Shown in pieces: positions 27,701 to 36,201 of a DNA stretch of 64,000 nt; the first letter of the stretch is position 1, and every line of letters begins with the position of its first letter. Location: NCBI GenBank assembly GCA_016782885.1, contig JADHXQ010000004.1, positions 1-64,000 of the forward strand, in the 5' to 3' direction. Position numbers and translations under genes: made by a program. Source of the stretch: Phycisphaerae bacterium (GTDB lineage: Bacteria > Planctomycetota > Phycisphaerae > SM23-33). Under the pieces are notes generated by a model. It made no database searches and had not been told where the DNA came from. It saw nothing but the letters and a program-made list of their open reading frames with translations.

Positions 27701-27769
27701 GGCGCCCCGAGCGAATCGTGGTACAAGGACATCGAGATCGTGGAACTTAAATCCGCCAATGGTAAATAA
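24734..27769 (+). CDS. Exported HEAT-repeat protein with C-terminal DUF1080 domain
   Basis: 1011 aa. Signal peptide 1-21. Residues about 30-630 are HEAT-like helical repeats ('ALAALGRIASDEATNAII', 'ALKALGRIGDAEAIPVLL'). Residues about 640-795 look like a beta-sandwich module ('ARLDLGSDDGIKAWLNG', 'LKAGWNPLLLKI'). Residues about 820-1008 are DUF1080 ('RIFDGKTFDGWEG', 'FELRLKVKLAGGKGNAGIQ', 'GIIGLQIHGG'), the family that includes 3-keto-disaccharide hydrolases with a laminin-G-like fold. The HEAT part may hold partners. Its stop abuts the stop of the convergent sulfatase gene with no base between. Confidence 0.88.
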   Translation: MTIKRYICITIILAAITPIYARDASLQNVDEQKLIAVLKSDAPLYNKTQACQKLAIFGSEKAVPVLAGLLGDKAMGDYARIALEPMKFPSVDKTFRDALGKLKGRLLAGVITSIGVRRDAKAVGDLKMLVSDKDKDIALSALAALGRIASDEATNAIIQTLTGSPAALQTPAADAALVAAKILLDAGKQDQAVGLYDAVGKADVPAYVRTSAVYGAILARGAKGLPLLVKQLKSKDPALTAIALRAARELPGAEVSAKLAVEMGKSPPAIQAMLIKTLVDRGDPGARNAIAALASSKTAAVRLESLKALGRIGDAEAIPVLLKYADSEGEEATVALVSMRSIDGEGVGAAILKGLPDAKGDLKTELISVLSDRRYAPAAKSILAEADTNSESLARAAFKAIGVLGAPGDIPAIIKIMPANGSSSAAQAEGSIVALAAKISDPSKRADPVLAALASEKKPGRQAALVRILGKIGGDKALAAVVKSDSTGAAVRALAGWPDGKAAGPLLNIVKNTGDKTHRILALRGYIRLLGLDPNTPVQKYAEALELAKQPETKKLVLSGIAGVAHSDALKLVIPLLDDKTVRGEAALAAVNIALATMGADRDQARTAMEKVLAASKGKPVAAEAQRVIRQIDAFGNCIAAWRITGPYMKKGANYEKLFNIPFAPESPEAKGVVWRTLSAGTDPKRPPIVDLKKAIGGEQNAAYALTWIHSEKATDARLDLGSDDGIKAWLNGKLVHALSAPRAAIPYTDKAPIKLKAGWNPLLLKITQNQGPWEFCARITTRRGQGDPVPGVSADCIHEGDWTLPAAATPAPAKSVKYALAGKPVRIFDGKTFDGWEGNLKAFRIEDGAVVGGTLKAKIPRNEFLCTKKRYANFELRLKVKLAGGKGNAGIQIRSIRIPNHHEMRGYQADMGGGWWGCLYDESRRGVLVRADKEALAKVLKRDDWNEYVIRCAGPRIQLFINGLKTVDYTEKDAKIPSNGIIGLQIHGGAPSESWYKDIEIVELKSANGK

Positions 27770-29137
27770 TCACCCGGGCAGGCGTATTTTCGCGGGCGGT
27801 TTTCCGCCCAATGGAATGTTCTCGCCAAGTTCCTTCCTCATCGCCTCCAACTGCTGTCGAAGCTGCTTTTTTTTCGCGGCGTGCATGGGATCGTCGATCA
27901 GGTTCCTCAGTTGATATGGATCGTTTTCCAAGTCGTACATGACCCAGTCGCCGAACTTGTGGTATGCATAGACCCATTTCTTCGTGCGAATCCCCCGCCA
28001 GTCGCACCCCGGTCCGCCGCCGCGATGCACGTTAAAGAGAAACGCCGCGTCGCGCCCGGTTTTGCTCTGCCCGCAGAACGTCGCCGAGAGGTCCATTCCC
28101 TGAACCTGCTTTGGAACCGCCGCCCCCGCAAGCCCCAGCAACGTGGGCATTATGTCGACCGAAGCCACAAGCCAATCACGTTTCTGTGCGCCCTTGATCT
28201 TACGTGGATACCGCATGATAAACGGGATATCGATCGATTCGGCCCACGGACGCTGCTTCAGCACGTGACCCTGCGAACCAAGCATGTCGCCGTGATCGGA
28301 TGAGAAACACAACACGGTGTCCTCGGCGATACCGGCCGCGTCGAGCGCCTTTACGATCCGCCCGATGCAGTCGTCGAGGCTGGTGACCATCGCGTAATAA
28401 TTCAGCAGCGAATTGGTCTTGTCGCCGGGCGCGTTGGGGCGGTTGGTCAGTTTCCTGTCGGCGTATTTCGCCAGATACTGCTGAGGGGCCTTGTACGGGT
28501 TGTGCGGCGGGCCGAAGGACAGGAACAGGCAGAACGGATTGTCCTTGTGACTCTTGATGTAGTCAATCGCCAGGTCGGTCTGCACCTCCGGTTCCCAGCC
28601 TTTTGGCGTGGTGGGCTTTTTGGCGTTATTGAGCCAGTAGACCGGATTGAAATGCCGGTGCGAGCAGTTTCGCACCGCCCAGTAGTCCCATCCCTGACGA
28701 TTTTCCGTAGCGATGGGATCCCGCCTGTCCCCATTGAGATGCCACTTACCGATATAACCCCTCTGGTATCCGCGGTCCTTGAGCACTTCGGCGATTGTCG
28801 TCTCGCTGTCAGGCAGTTTGATATCGTTATGAATCAATCCGGTCGCGTGCCCGTATCGACCCGTCATCAGGTGCCCGCGGAACGGCGTGCATACCGGTTG
28901 GCATGATATGGCATTGGTCACCAGAAGACCGCTTGCCGCCAACTTGTCGAGGTTCGGCGTGATGACCTGCTCGTTGCCCATACAGCCCATGGCGCAGGCG
29001 CGCATCTGGTCGGCGAAGACAAACACGATGTTAGGCTTGTCTTTGCGAATTGCGGCCGCCCGCAGACCGCGGGCCGCAAACAGCGACGCCCCGGCTGCGC
29101 TTACCTTGAGAAACCCGCGCCTCGATAGCTGTCTCAT
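27770..29137 (-). CDS. Tat-exported sulfatase
   Basis: 455 aa. Tat motif 'SRRGFLKV'. Type I sulfatase: metal-binding 'NIVFVFADQMRA' near 35, formylglycine motif CTPFR with C83, 'GKWHLNGD' near 132 and 'FSSDHGDMLGSQG' near 265. Cys at the modified position means it needs a formylglycine-generating enzyme, absent from this window. It cleaves sulfate esters from a glycan; the length and 'CTPFRG' context fit carbohydrate sulfatases such as S1_16-like enzymes (subfamily not certain). Follows the double-GH29 gene with a 4-nt gap, so desulfation and defucosylation are co-expressed. Confidence 0.92.
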   Translation of the reverse strand: MRQLSRRGFLKVSAAGASLFAARGLRAAAIRKDKPNIVFVFADQMRACAMGCMGNEQVITPNLDKLAASGLLVTNAISCQPVCTPFRGHLMTGRYGHATGLIHNDIKLPDSETTIAEVLKDRGYQRGYIGKWHLNGDRRDPIATENRQGWDYWAVRNCSHRHFNPVYWLNNAKKPTTPKGWEPEVQTDLAIDYIKSHKDNPFCLFLSFGPPHNPYKAPQQYLAKYADRKLTNRPNAPGDKTNSLLNYYAMVTSLDDCIGRIVKALDAAGIAEDTVLCFSSDHGDMLGSQGHVLKQRPWAESIDIPFIMRYPRKIKGAQKRDWLVASVDIMPTLLGLAGAAVPKQVQGMDLSATFCGQSKTGRDAAFLFNVHRGGGPGCDWRGIRTKKWVYAYHKFGDWVMYDLENDPYQLRNLIDDPMHAAKKKQLRQQLEAMRKELGENIPLGGKPPAKIRLPG

Positions 29138-29141
29138 GGGG

Positions 29142-32000
29142 TTACTGGCCTTTCTTCTTTACGCCTTTGGGCGGGAAGAGCTGAACTTCCCAGATCGTCG
29201 GCACGTGGCTTGCTTCAATGATATTCAAACGCACGTGGCGCGCCGTAACAGGCTCGAACCTAGCTGAGAACTTCTCGCCGATCTTGCCGCCCTTGAAAAA
29301 CGTCCGCCACGAATCGCCTTTCATCACCTGCAGTTCAAACTGGCTGACGCGGTCGTAGGCCTCGCTGATAAACACACTGGCGAACGTCTTCTCAGCCCCG
29401 AGATCCACCGCCAGCCAGCCCGATTTGCTGTCGGGCGCACCGCCCCAGCGGGTAGTCATATCATCATCAAACGCCAAACCCGCGTCTAACCGGGGATTCG
29501 GCCAGACGCCTGATGCGGTCGCCTTGCAGCCGACAGTCATAGGCGCAGGAGGTACAAGTGTCGGGTCCTTCATGACGCGCCCGAGAAGCAAGAGCTGCTC
29601 GACATCCTGCTTGCGGAACCGCCCTGTATGGTCGGGCGCACACGACAGTAGAATGTTACCGGCGCCCCGGTCACGCGCGCCGCTGATATGCTTGTAAAGG
29701 AGATGCACGGAGAAGGGCCGGCTGGGTCCAAACCCTTTACCGCCGCCGTAAGTGAACCAGGAGTAGTTCCTGTATATTCCCCCCGGCCCGCCCGCCCTGC
29801 TCTGGGAGCAGGGTTCAAATTCGAAAGGCAGGTAATAGGTCTTGTCTCCGACTTTGCGCATCGCGGTGTGGCCTGATGCGGGGGGAGGCATCATCTCACC
29901 GTTGATGACATCCGTTGGGAAGTACTTGAGCTTACCACCGTCCTGTATGTGCTGGTTGAAGAGCACAACCGTCTGTGGATTAACGTTCTTGAGGGAGTCA
30001 TAGATTTCCTGGGCCGTCAGGTCCGCCGGCGCCCAGTTCATCATATCAATCCAGAAATAGGGGATATGTCCGTTCCGGGTTGCGAGTTCGTGGAGTTGAG
30101 CCAGGATCAGCCCGCGCGAGCCGGGTATCTCCTTTCTTCCCGAAGGCCCGCAGTTCTTACCGCCCCACAGGCAATAGTAGATACCGGGAATTAGTCCCTG
30201 GCGCCTGCATTCCTGAACGCAGGCCTTGACCACGTCCGTCTTGTTTCCGCTCGACGCCACGTCGAAATTCGTCGTGGCGCTGTCCCAGAGAAGGAAGCCC
30301 GACGTGTGACGCGCGGTAAGCACGGCGTGCGTCATGCCCGCGGCCTTGAAGGTGGAAATCCATTGTTTGACATCCAATTGCCGCGGATCGTAAAGCATGG
30401 GATCCTTGATGTCGCAGAATTCCTTGCCGCTGAACTGATTTGAATTGAAACAGAGGAACGCCCCGTACTTCCATTGACTCCATTTCCTGATCAGGTCATT
30501 GTTTTCAGACGTGGCGGGCCGATGATGGGGCAGAAGCTTGACCTGGTAAACAGCGGGCGCCTTACCATCGGGAGTATGCACCTTGAGCAGGCTTGTTCCG
30601 TCGGTTTCCTTCTTCTCGCTGACTTTGTAATTGGTCGGCTTGAAGGCCTTGGGCTTGACAGGCTCCATGCGGGCCACTGACCTGTCGAATTCGAGCTTGA
30701 CGATCGTGTCGAGGTCATCGCGATCTTTGGCTCCGACGGTCACGGTGATCCCGCTGCCGGTCTGCTCGACTCTCGCCTTTCCGCCGGTCAGGACGGAGTG
30801 CGAAACTATCTTTCGGTCAATCGGCGGGAGGGTGATCGAATCGCCAGGCCAGCGGAGGATGTGCAGGTAAACAGTCTTGCCCTTGTGTGTCGAACCGCCC
30901 CACCACCGCCCTGCCGGGAGTTTGAAACCGTCGCGAGCGGAGTTGAATCTGCGGGCGTTGCGATCCGGCGAGATGAACGGACCGCCGCGAGTACCGTAGA
31001 TCGATTCGCCGTATTTCTTCATCCACTTCCCGATTTTGCGGAAGCTTTCGGCCTGTCGAGGCTCGATTCGCCCGTCAGGCATGGGGTTGGTGTTGAGCGC
31101 CAGGTTCCCGTCCCCCACGGCACACAGGATCAGCATACGAAGCCCATCAGTGAACGGCTTGAGTTTGTCGTCGGGTTTCCACGCCCACTGCGTTCCGAGG
31201 GTAATGCAGCTTTCCCACGGGCGTTTTGTGTTGACTCGCCCGACGTGCTGCTCGGGCGTATCGAAATCGCCGGGAAGCCCGCAGCGGTTGTTAATGATCA
31301 GGTGCGGCTGGAGCTTGCGGGCCATCGCAAACAGCTTCTTCGTATCCCAGTCGGTCTCCCTGCCGCCCAGGTCGAACCACAACCCGTCGATCTTCCCGTA
31401 GTTCGTCAGCAGTTCGCGGACCTGACCGTGGAAGTACTTGATGTAACGCCCGTGGTTTTCGCCCCGGTAGTCCGGATGATGCCAGTCCGGCTGAGAGTAG
31501 TAGATTATAAGTTTCAGATCGTGCTTGTGACATGCGTCGGCGACGTGCTTCATCACGTCGACCTTCCACGACGACGCCGGTCCGGTGGTCTTGAAATCGG
31601 TGAGTTTCGTGTCGTACAGGCAGAATCCGTCGTGATGCTTCACAAGGAAGATCAGGTACTTCTGCCCGGCGTCTTTTGCGATTTTGACCCATGCTTCGGC
31701 GGAGAACTTGTCGGGCTTCCACTTGGTGTAGAGCTTGTCGTAGACTTTCGCCGGCGTCGGTCCCTTCCCTCCGCGAACGCCTTTGCGGCGTCCCCACGCC
31801 GGGGCCCCACGCGACCATCCGATCTCCTTGCCCGTCAGGCTCACCGGTCCCCAGCAGAGGAACATGCCGAATCGCATGTCCTTCCATGCCTCGACGACCT
31901 CGCCTTTCGCGGTCAGCGGAAAGTTATCAGCACCGCTCGCCGCAATCGATCCGAGAAGCATCGCGGCGAGGAGAGCCGCCGGAGCGATTCGTTTGCGCAT
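29142..32000 (-). CDS. Double GH29-type fucosidase with C-terminal F5/8 type C domain
   Basis: 952 aa, twice the usual GH29 size. Signal peptide about 1-23. First GH29 module at 35-440: 'MRFGMFLCWGPVSLTG', 'KHHDGFCLYD', nucleophile D210 in 'GLWFDLGG', 'GNLALNTNPMPDGR'. Second module about 505-810: 'KYGAFLCFNSNQFSG', 'ARHTSGFLLWDS', probable nucleophile D652 in 'YFWIDMMNW', 'AGNILLSCAPDHTGRF'. Residues about 820-945 are a discoidin-like sugar-binding domain ('GWLAVDLGAEKTF', 'ARHVRLNII'). Two catalytic modules may remove fucose in two linkages. It ends in a basic tail. Transcribed in a run with an HzsA-like gene (12-nt gap) and a sulfatase. Confidence 0.88.
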   Translation of the reverse strand: MRKRIAPAALLAAMLLGSIAASGADNFPLTAKGEVVEAWKDMRFGMFLCWGPVSLTGKEIGWSRGAPAWGRRKGVRGGKGPTPAKVYDKLYTKWKPDKFSAEAWVKIAKDAGQKYLIFLVKHHDGFCLYDTKLTDFKTTGPASSWKVDVMKHVADACHKHDLKLIIYYSQPDWHHPDYRGENHGRYIKYFHGQVRELLTNYGKIDGLWFDLGGRETDWDTKKLFAMARKLQPHLIINNRCGLPGDFDTPEQHVGRVNTKRPWESCITLGTQWAWKPDDKLKPFTDGLRMLILCAVGDGNLALNTNPMPDGRIEPRQAESFRKIGKWMKKYGESIYGTRGGPFISPDRNARRFNSARDGFKLPAGRWWGGSTHKGKTVYLHILRWPGDSITLPPIDRKIVSHSVLTGGKARVEQTGSGITVTVGAKDRDDLDTIVKLEFDRSVARMEPVKPKAFKPTNYKVSEKKETDGTSLLKVHTPDGKAPAVYQVKLLPHHRPATSENNDLIRKWSQWKYGAFLCFNSNQFSGKEFCDIKDPMLYDPRQLDVKQWISTFKAAGMTHAVLTARHTSGFLLWDSATTNFDVASSGNKTDVVKACVQECRRQGLIPGIYYCLWGGKNCGPSGRKEIPGSRGLILAQLHELATRNGHIPYFWIDMMNWAPADLTAQEIYDSLKNVNPQTVVLFNQHIQDGGKLKYFPTDVINGEMMPPPASGHTAMRKVGDKTYYLPFEFEPCSQSRAGGPGGIYRNYSWFTYGGGKGFGPSRPFSVHLLYKHISGARDRGAGNILLSCAPDHTGRFRKQDVEQLLLLGRVMKDPTLVPPAPMTVGCKATASGVWPNPRLDAGLAFDDDMTTRWGGAPDSKSGWLAVDLGAEKTFASVFISEAYDRVSQFELQVMKGDSWRTFFKGGKIGEKFSARFEPVTARHVRLNIIEASHVPTIWEVQLFPPKGVKKKGQ

Positions 32001-32012
32001 TGTCCACCTCGT

Positions 32013-34595
32013 CTATTCGAGTGTCGGTTTGGCGATCTCGCCGCGGAGCTGCGCCTCGCCGCCCTCCTTCTCGTACACGCCGTAGAACGGCGAGCAGGAA
32101 TCCAACCACACGGTTATGCGGCGCATTTCGTCGGGCGAGAGCTTCACCTTGTAATGCCCCTTCTGGAGCAACTGATAGAGGTTTGAGGCCTGTGCCCCGA
32201 AAGCACCCGGTATAGTGCGATACCAACCGGGATCGCCCCAACTCTTACCGCCGTAATCGTAGAAACCGTACTTCGGCGCCAGGTTCAGATAGGAAACGAA
32301 GTAGGATGTCTTCGGATTCATATAACTGCCCCGGGACGTCTTGACGATCTTCGAATCCAGCGGCAGGGTCTGCTTGGTCTTGTCTTTATTGTCCTTGTTC
32401 TTCTCGTGACATTTGACGCAGTGCTTGTCGAGCACGGGCTGGATGAGTCGCGGGTAGCTGAACGGGTTGGTACCGTCGGCCTCGGGCTTGAGCACTGATG
32501 GAGCCCGTTTCATCGCCATGGTCACTTTCCTCGACGGCGAGGTGGCAACGCCGTATTTGGACTCGTGGCAACCCTGGCAGATCGTACGCTCGCCAGGCTG
32601 GAAATGCGTGCCCGACCGCATCGACATAACCGCCAGACCCTTTTCGTCGAGCACCTGGAAGAACAGCTCCTTGCCCGACGGTACGGTGAAGTGGGCGCTG
32701 CCGTCTTCTTCGACCGGCACAGTTCCAAGCACCGCGCGGGTGAGGTTTATCGAATCTCTGGCCTGGGGGATCTGGCAGCCGGTTGCGTGAGTCACCCGCG
32801 CCGATGCGACCGACAGCGGGAAGACCTGGTAGACGCGCAGAGATTTGATCTTCACGCCTTTGGGCAGGGGCTTGGCGGCGTTGTAGACGTTGACCACGCC
32901 CACGGTGGCGGACTTGCCCGGATTGGCTTCGAGGCGTTTGGACATCTCCGGAATCACGGGCGGTTTTTTGCGGGCCTTGATCGGAATGGGACTCTGCGAA
33001 GCGATCGACGGGTCACGGTAGATCAGTTCCCTGTTACCGAAAGAATCGACGAGATAGATCCCGTACATTGTCCCGCTGGTGCCTCTTCCTCCGGGGTCAT
33101 ACGCGCAAATGTAGTAGTCTTCGTTCAGCGGCCAGGGCTGGCCGTACAGCATCGACCGCTGCTTGTGGGTCTGCGATTCGGGGAAGCCCGCGTCGGGTGT
33201 CACGCGTTTCACCGGACCCATCGCGTCGTCGTCTTCGGCGCGGGGATCGATAATCACCATCGAACCGAACGATTGAGCGTGGTGCGGAGCGGCGACGGCC
33301 ACGAACTTGTTCGAACCGGGAATGGCGCGGGCGTCGACCTCCATGTCCGGGCGCTTGTTGCGCGTGGCGTAGTTTCCGTGTACGGCGCGCGGGTCGCGTC
33401 CGTCGGGAGTGGTGGTCCACGCCATGTGGGCGATCTGTCCGTGCCGATCAACGTAGTCCCATCGCGTCCAGATGATCATTCCGTCGTTTGTGACGCTGGG
33501 ATGCCATTCGTTTGTCTCGTGGAACGACAGGCATTTGATACCGCTGCCGTCTGCGGCCATGTCGTAGAGGGTGTAGGTCGGGCAGACACGCCCGCAACGC
33601 AGGTATCCGCCGCGCCGCTCGGTGATGAAAGCGATCCGCCCCGAGGGCATGAAGCACGGGTCGAAATCGTTCCACGTACCGTCGGTCAGCATCCGGAGAT
33701 TCTTCCCGTCGATCCCGACGGAGAAAACATGGTAAGACCGTTCCTTGGCCCAATGCCCTCTCGACGGGTCCGTATGATAATCATGCCCCCGCCCGCCGGT
33801 GCACTCGACGTAAGCAAACGCCACAGTCTTTGCGTCAAACGACAAATCGGGCGAAAGGAACGATCCGCCCACGGTATTATCGGCCCCGCCGCTTCCCATA
33901 CCGTTGTAACGAACCTTCCAGAGTTTCTTTGGACCACCGGAGAGCTTCTGCCCCTTCAGGCGTCCGGTGGCGACCACCGACTTGTCCAGCAGGCTGCGGA
34001 TCTTCGGTTTCGCTCCGAACACGTCGCTGAGAACGTAAAGCCCCCCGCCGGGGCGCTGGGCCGTACCGTAGTACTGGTCACACATGTGATTGTAGCCCGG
34101 CAGCAGACGCTTGATAATCAGCATCTCGCTGAAGTCGAGCAGCGGATTGGAAAACGCGATACGCCGGCGAAGTTCGCAGACCTTGTCGAACATCGCACGG
34201 CGTGCCGGGGCGTCTTTGGGGTCGACCTTGGCGGCGGAGGCTTTCAGCGCCGCCAGTTCGCTCTTCATCTTGTCGAGCCTGGGCGCCTTGGGCATTGCGG
34301 CGATATCCGCAAGCAGCGCCTCACTGCGGCGCAGGATAATGTCCAGAGCGTCGCGGTCGGTGTCGAGTATCATCGACTCCTTGCGGAAAGTCTCCGATGC
34401 AAACTTGTTGATCGTCGCCCGCGACTTGATATCCCTGGACAACGTGGCGAAACGCCGGTCGGCCTCTCCGGCGGGATACGCCGAACCCGACGGCGCCGGT
34501 CCGGTCCAGGCGTCAGGCTCGGCGACAGCCCGACCGCAAAGCAAACTGGCAACCATCAGCCCCAAGATAACTTTCGAGATACCATTTGTGTTCAT
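32013..34595 (-). CDS. Exported HzsA-like di-haem protein
   Basis: 860 aa from ATG at 34595, preceded by AAGGTGAG 8 nt upstream; a GTG at 34607 lies inside that ribosome site and is rejected. Signal peptide about 1-25. Helical region about 40-150, then the HzsA-like core: 'HMCDQYYGTAQRPGGGLYVLSDV' split at 170-192, 'YVDRHGQ' near 381, 'APHHAQSFGS' near 436. Haem motifs CQGCH 673-677 and CVKCH 726-730. It lacks the N-terminal carbohydrate-binding-like module of its two paralogues. Probably an extracytoplasmic haem enzyme or electron carrier. First gene of a unit with the double GH29 and a sulfatase. Confidence 0.86.
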   Translation of the reverse strand: MNTNGISKVILGLMVASLLCGRAVAEPDAWTGPAPSGSAYPAGEADRRFATLSRDIKSRATINKFASETFRKESMILDTDRDALDIILRRSEALLADIAAMPKAPRLDKMKSELAALKASAAKVDPKDAPARRAMFDKVCELRRRIAFSNPLLDFSEMLIIKRLLPGYNHMCDQYYGTAQRPGGGLYVLSDVFGAKPKIRSLLDKSVVATGRLKGQKLSGGPKKLWKVRYNGMGSGGADNTVGGSFLSPDLSFDAKTVAFAYVECTGGRGHDYHTDPSRGHWAKERSYHVFSVGIDGKNLRMLTDGTWNDFDPCFMPSGRIAFITERRGGYLRCGRVCPTYTLYDMAADGSGIKCLSFHETNEWHPSVTNDGMIIWTRWDYVDRHGQIAHMAWTTTPDGRDPRAVHGNYATRNKRPDMEVDARAIPGSNKFVAVAAPHHAQSFGSMVIIDPRAEDDDAMGPVKRVTPDAGFPESQTHKQRSMLYGQPWPLNEDYYICAYDPGGRGTSGTMYGIYLVDSFGNRELIYRDPSIASQSPIPIKARKKPPVIPEMSKRLEANPGKSATVGVVNVYNAAKPLPKGVKIKSLRVYQVFPLSVASARVTHATGCQIPQARDSINLTRAVLGTVPVEEDGSAHFTVPSGKELFFQVLDEKGLAVMSMRSGTHFQPGERTICQGCHESKYGVATSPSRKVTMAMKRAPSVLKPEADGTNPFSYPRLIQPVLDKHCVKCHEKNKDNKDKTKQTLPLDSKIVKTSRGSYMNPKTSYFVSYLNLAPKYGFYDYGGKSWGDPGWYRTIPGAFGAQASNLYQLLQKGHYKVKLSPDEMRRITVWLDSCSPFYGVYEKEGGEAQLRGEIAKPTLE

Positions 34596-34734
34596 TTCGT
34601 TTCTCACCTTTGTAAAACCAGTTCAGAACCACCCCGCCTGCATTACAATAGCGTACCGGTTTGCGGCGGGCATTTCAATTCCTTTGCGGCCCCATGCCTG
34701 CTATAGTCGTCCGAAGTTCGTCAGGAGAGTATAA

Positions 34735-36192
34735 ATGCAGCGACGCGACTTCCTCAAAGCCTTGAGCCTCGGCGCAGCGGCCGCCGTCTTTCCGCAAGCG
34801 CCCGCGACGGCAAAAGCTTCGAAACGCAAACCAAACGTCGTGCTCGTGCTGGTCGACGACATGGGCTGGACCGACGTGGGCTGCTTTGGCAGCACGTACT
34901 ACCAGACGCCCAACATCGACCGCCTGTGTCGCGGGGGCATGAAGTTCACCCAGGGCTACGCAGCCTGCGCCGTCTGCAGCCCCACGCGAGCGTCAGTCAT
35001 GACCGGACGATACCCCGCGAGAGTTGGCGTGACCGATTGGATCCACTTCCACGATCGCCGCGCCACAGCCGCCGCCAAAGCGGGCAAGAACCCCGAAGGC
35101 TTCGACCCGCACCGCAATCGCAAGCTCCTGACTCCAATTTGCAAGTTCTGGCTGGAACACAACGAAGTCACTATCCCCGAAATGCTCAAACCGCTGGGCT
35201 ACGTTTCGTGTCACGTGGGCAAGTGGCATCTCGGGCCCAAAGACTGGTATCCCGACAAGCAGGGCTTCGATTACAATTTCGGCGGTACCGCAATCGGCGC
35301 GCCTCCGAGCTTCTTCGATCCGTACTCACGATCGGGAAAAACCGCGGGAATCGCCACATTCCCGCCACGAAAGAAAGGTGAGTACCTCACCGATCGCGAA
35401 GCCGAGCATGCGGTCGGCTTTATCGAGAAGCATCACGACAAGCCCTTCTTCCTGCAGGTGGCCCACTACGCGGTCCACTCGCCCATCCAGGCCAAGAAGG
35501 AGATCATCGCAAAGTACAAGGCGCGCAAAACCACCAACCAGAAGAACCCGGTGTATGCGGCCATGGTCGAAAGCGTTGACCAGGCGGTCGGGAAGATCAT
35601 GAATGTTCTGGACAAACACAAGCTCACCGACGATACGATGTTCATCTTCACGTCCGACAACGGCGGCGCGGTGCATTTTCCCGCGACAGACAACGCACCC
35701 CTTCGCAAGGGAAAGGGTTACGCCTACGAAGGCGGGATTCGCGAACCGTTCATCATCCGCTGGCCGGGGAAGGTCAAGGCCGGCGCCGTCTGCAATACGC
35801 CCGTCTGCAGCATCGACCTCCTGCCCACTATCGCCACCGCCACAGGCGCCAAAATGCCCGACAAGACCATAGACGGACTTGACCTCACCCCGCTGCTAAA
35901 GCAGACCGGCGACCTGAAGCGAAAGACGCTGTATTGGCATTTTCCGCATTACTGGTGGGGCACGAGAATCAAACCCTACAGCATCATCCGCGACGGCGAC
36001 TGGAAACTCATCCGCCGCTACGAGAGCGGCAAGCGGGAACTTTACAATCTCAAGGACGATCTGTCCGAGAAGACCGACCAGGCCGCCGCAATGCCCAAGA
36101 AGGTCGCCGAACTGGACGCGAAGCTGACCGCCTGGCTGGAATCCGTCGGAGCCAAACTCCCCAAGCCCAATCCCGAATACAAACCAAAGTAA
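34735..36192 (+). CDS. Tat-exported sulfatase
   Basis: 485 aa. N-terminus 'MQRRDFLKAL' is a twin-arginine leader. Arylsulfatase-A-type type I sulfatase: 'VVLVLVDDMGWTDVG' metal site near 35-49, formylglycine motif CSPTR with C81, 'GKWHLG' near 162, 'FIFTSDNGGAVHFPAT' near 301 and 'DGLDLTPLL' near 380. Releases sulfate from a glycan or small aryl ester; linkage specificity cannot be read from sequence. AGGAG stands 9 nt before the ATG. Next sulfatase follows after 9 nt, giving a sulfatase pair that would be co-transcribed. Confidence 0.94.
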   Translation: MQRRDFLKALSLGAAAAVFPQAPATAKASKRKPNVVLVLVDDMGWTDVGCFGSTYYQTPNIDRLCRGGMKFTQGYAACAVCSPTRASVMTGRYPARVGVTDWIHFHDRRATAAAKAGKNPEGFDPHRNRKLLTPICKFWLEHNEVTIPEMLKPLGYVSCHVGKWHLGPKDWYPDKQGFDYNFGGTAIGAPPSFFDPYSRSGKTAGIATFPPRKKGEYLTDREAEHAVGFIEKHHDKPFFLQVAHYAVHSPIQAKKEIIAKYKARKTTNQKNPVYAAMVESVDQAVGKIMNVLDKHKLTDDTMFIFTSDNGGAVHFPATDNAPLRKGKGYAYEGGIREPFIIRWPGKVKAGAVCNTPVCSIDLLPTIATATGAKMPDKTIDGLDLTPLLKQTGDLKRKTLYWHFPHYWWGTRIKPYSIIRDGDWKLIRRYESGKRELYNLKDDLSEKTDQAAAMPKKVAELDAKLTAWLESVGAKLPKPNPEYKPK

Positions 36193-36201
36193 GGAACTTC
36201 C

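Noticed and set aside
869-34595. Hydrazine synthase and an anammox lifestyle
   Set aside because: Only HzsA-like cores are present; no HzsB, HzsC or hydrazine dehydrogenase genes, and such cores are widespread in other planctomycetes.
34596-34607. GTG start for the third HzsA-like gene
   Set aside because: The GTG sits within the AAGGTGAG ribosome site of the ATG at 34595.
32565-34706. 713-codon plus-strand frame opposite the third HzsA-like gene
   Set aside because: A high-GC antisense shadow: the minus frame has haem motifs and family signatures, this one has low-complexity Arg/His/Val-rich text.
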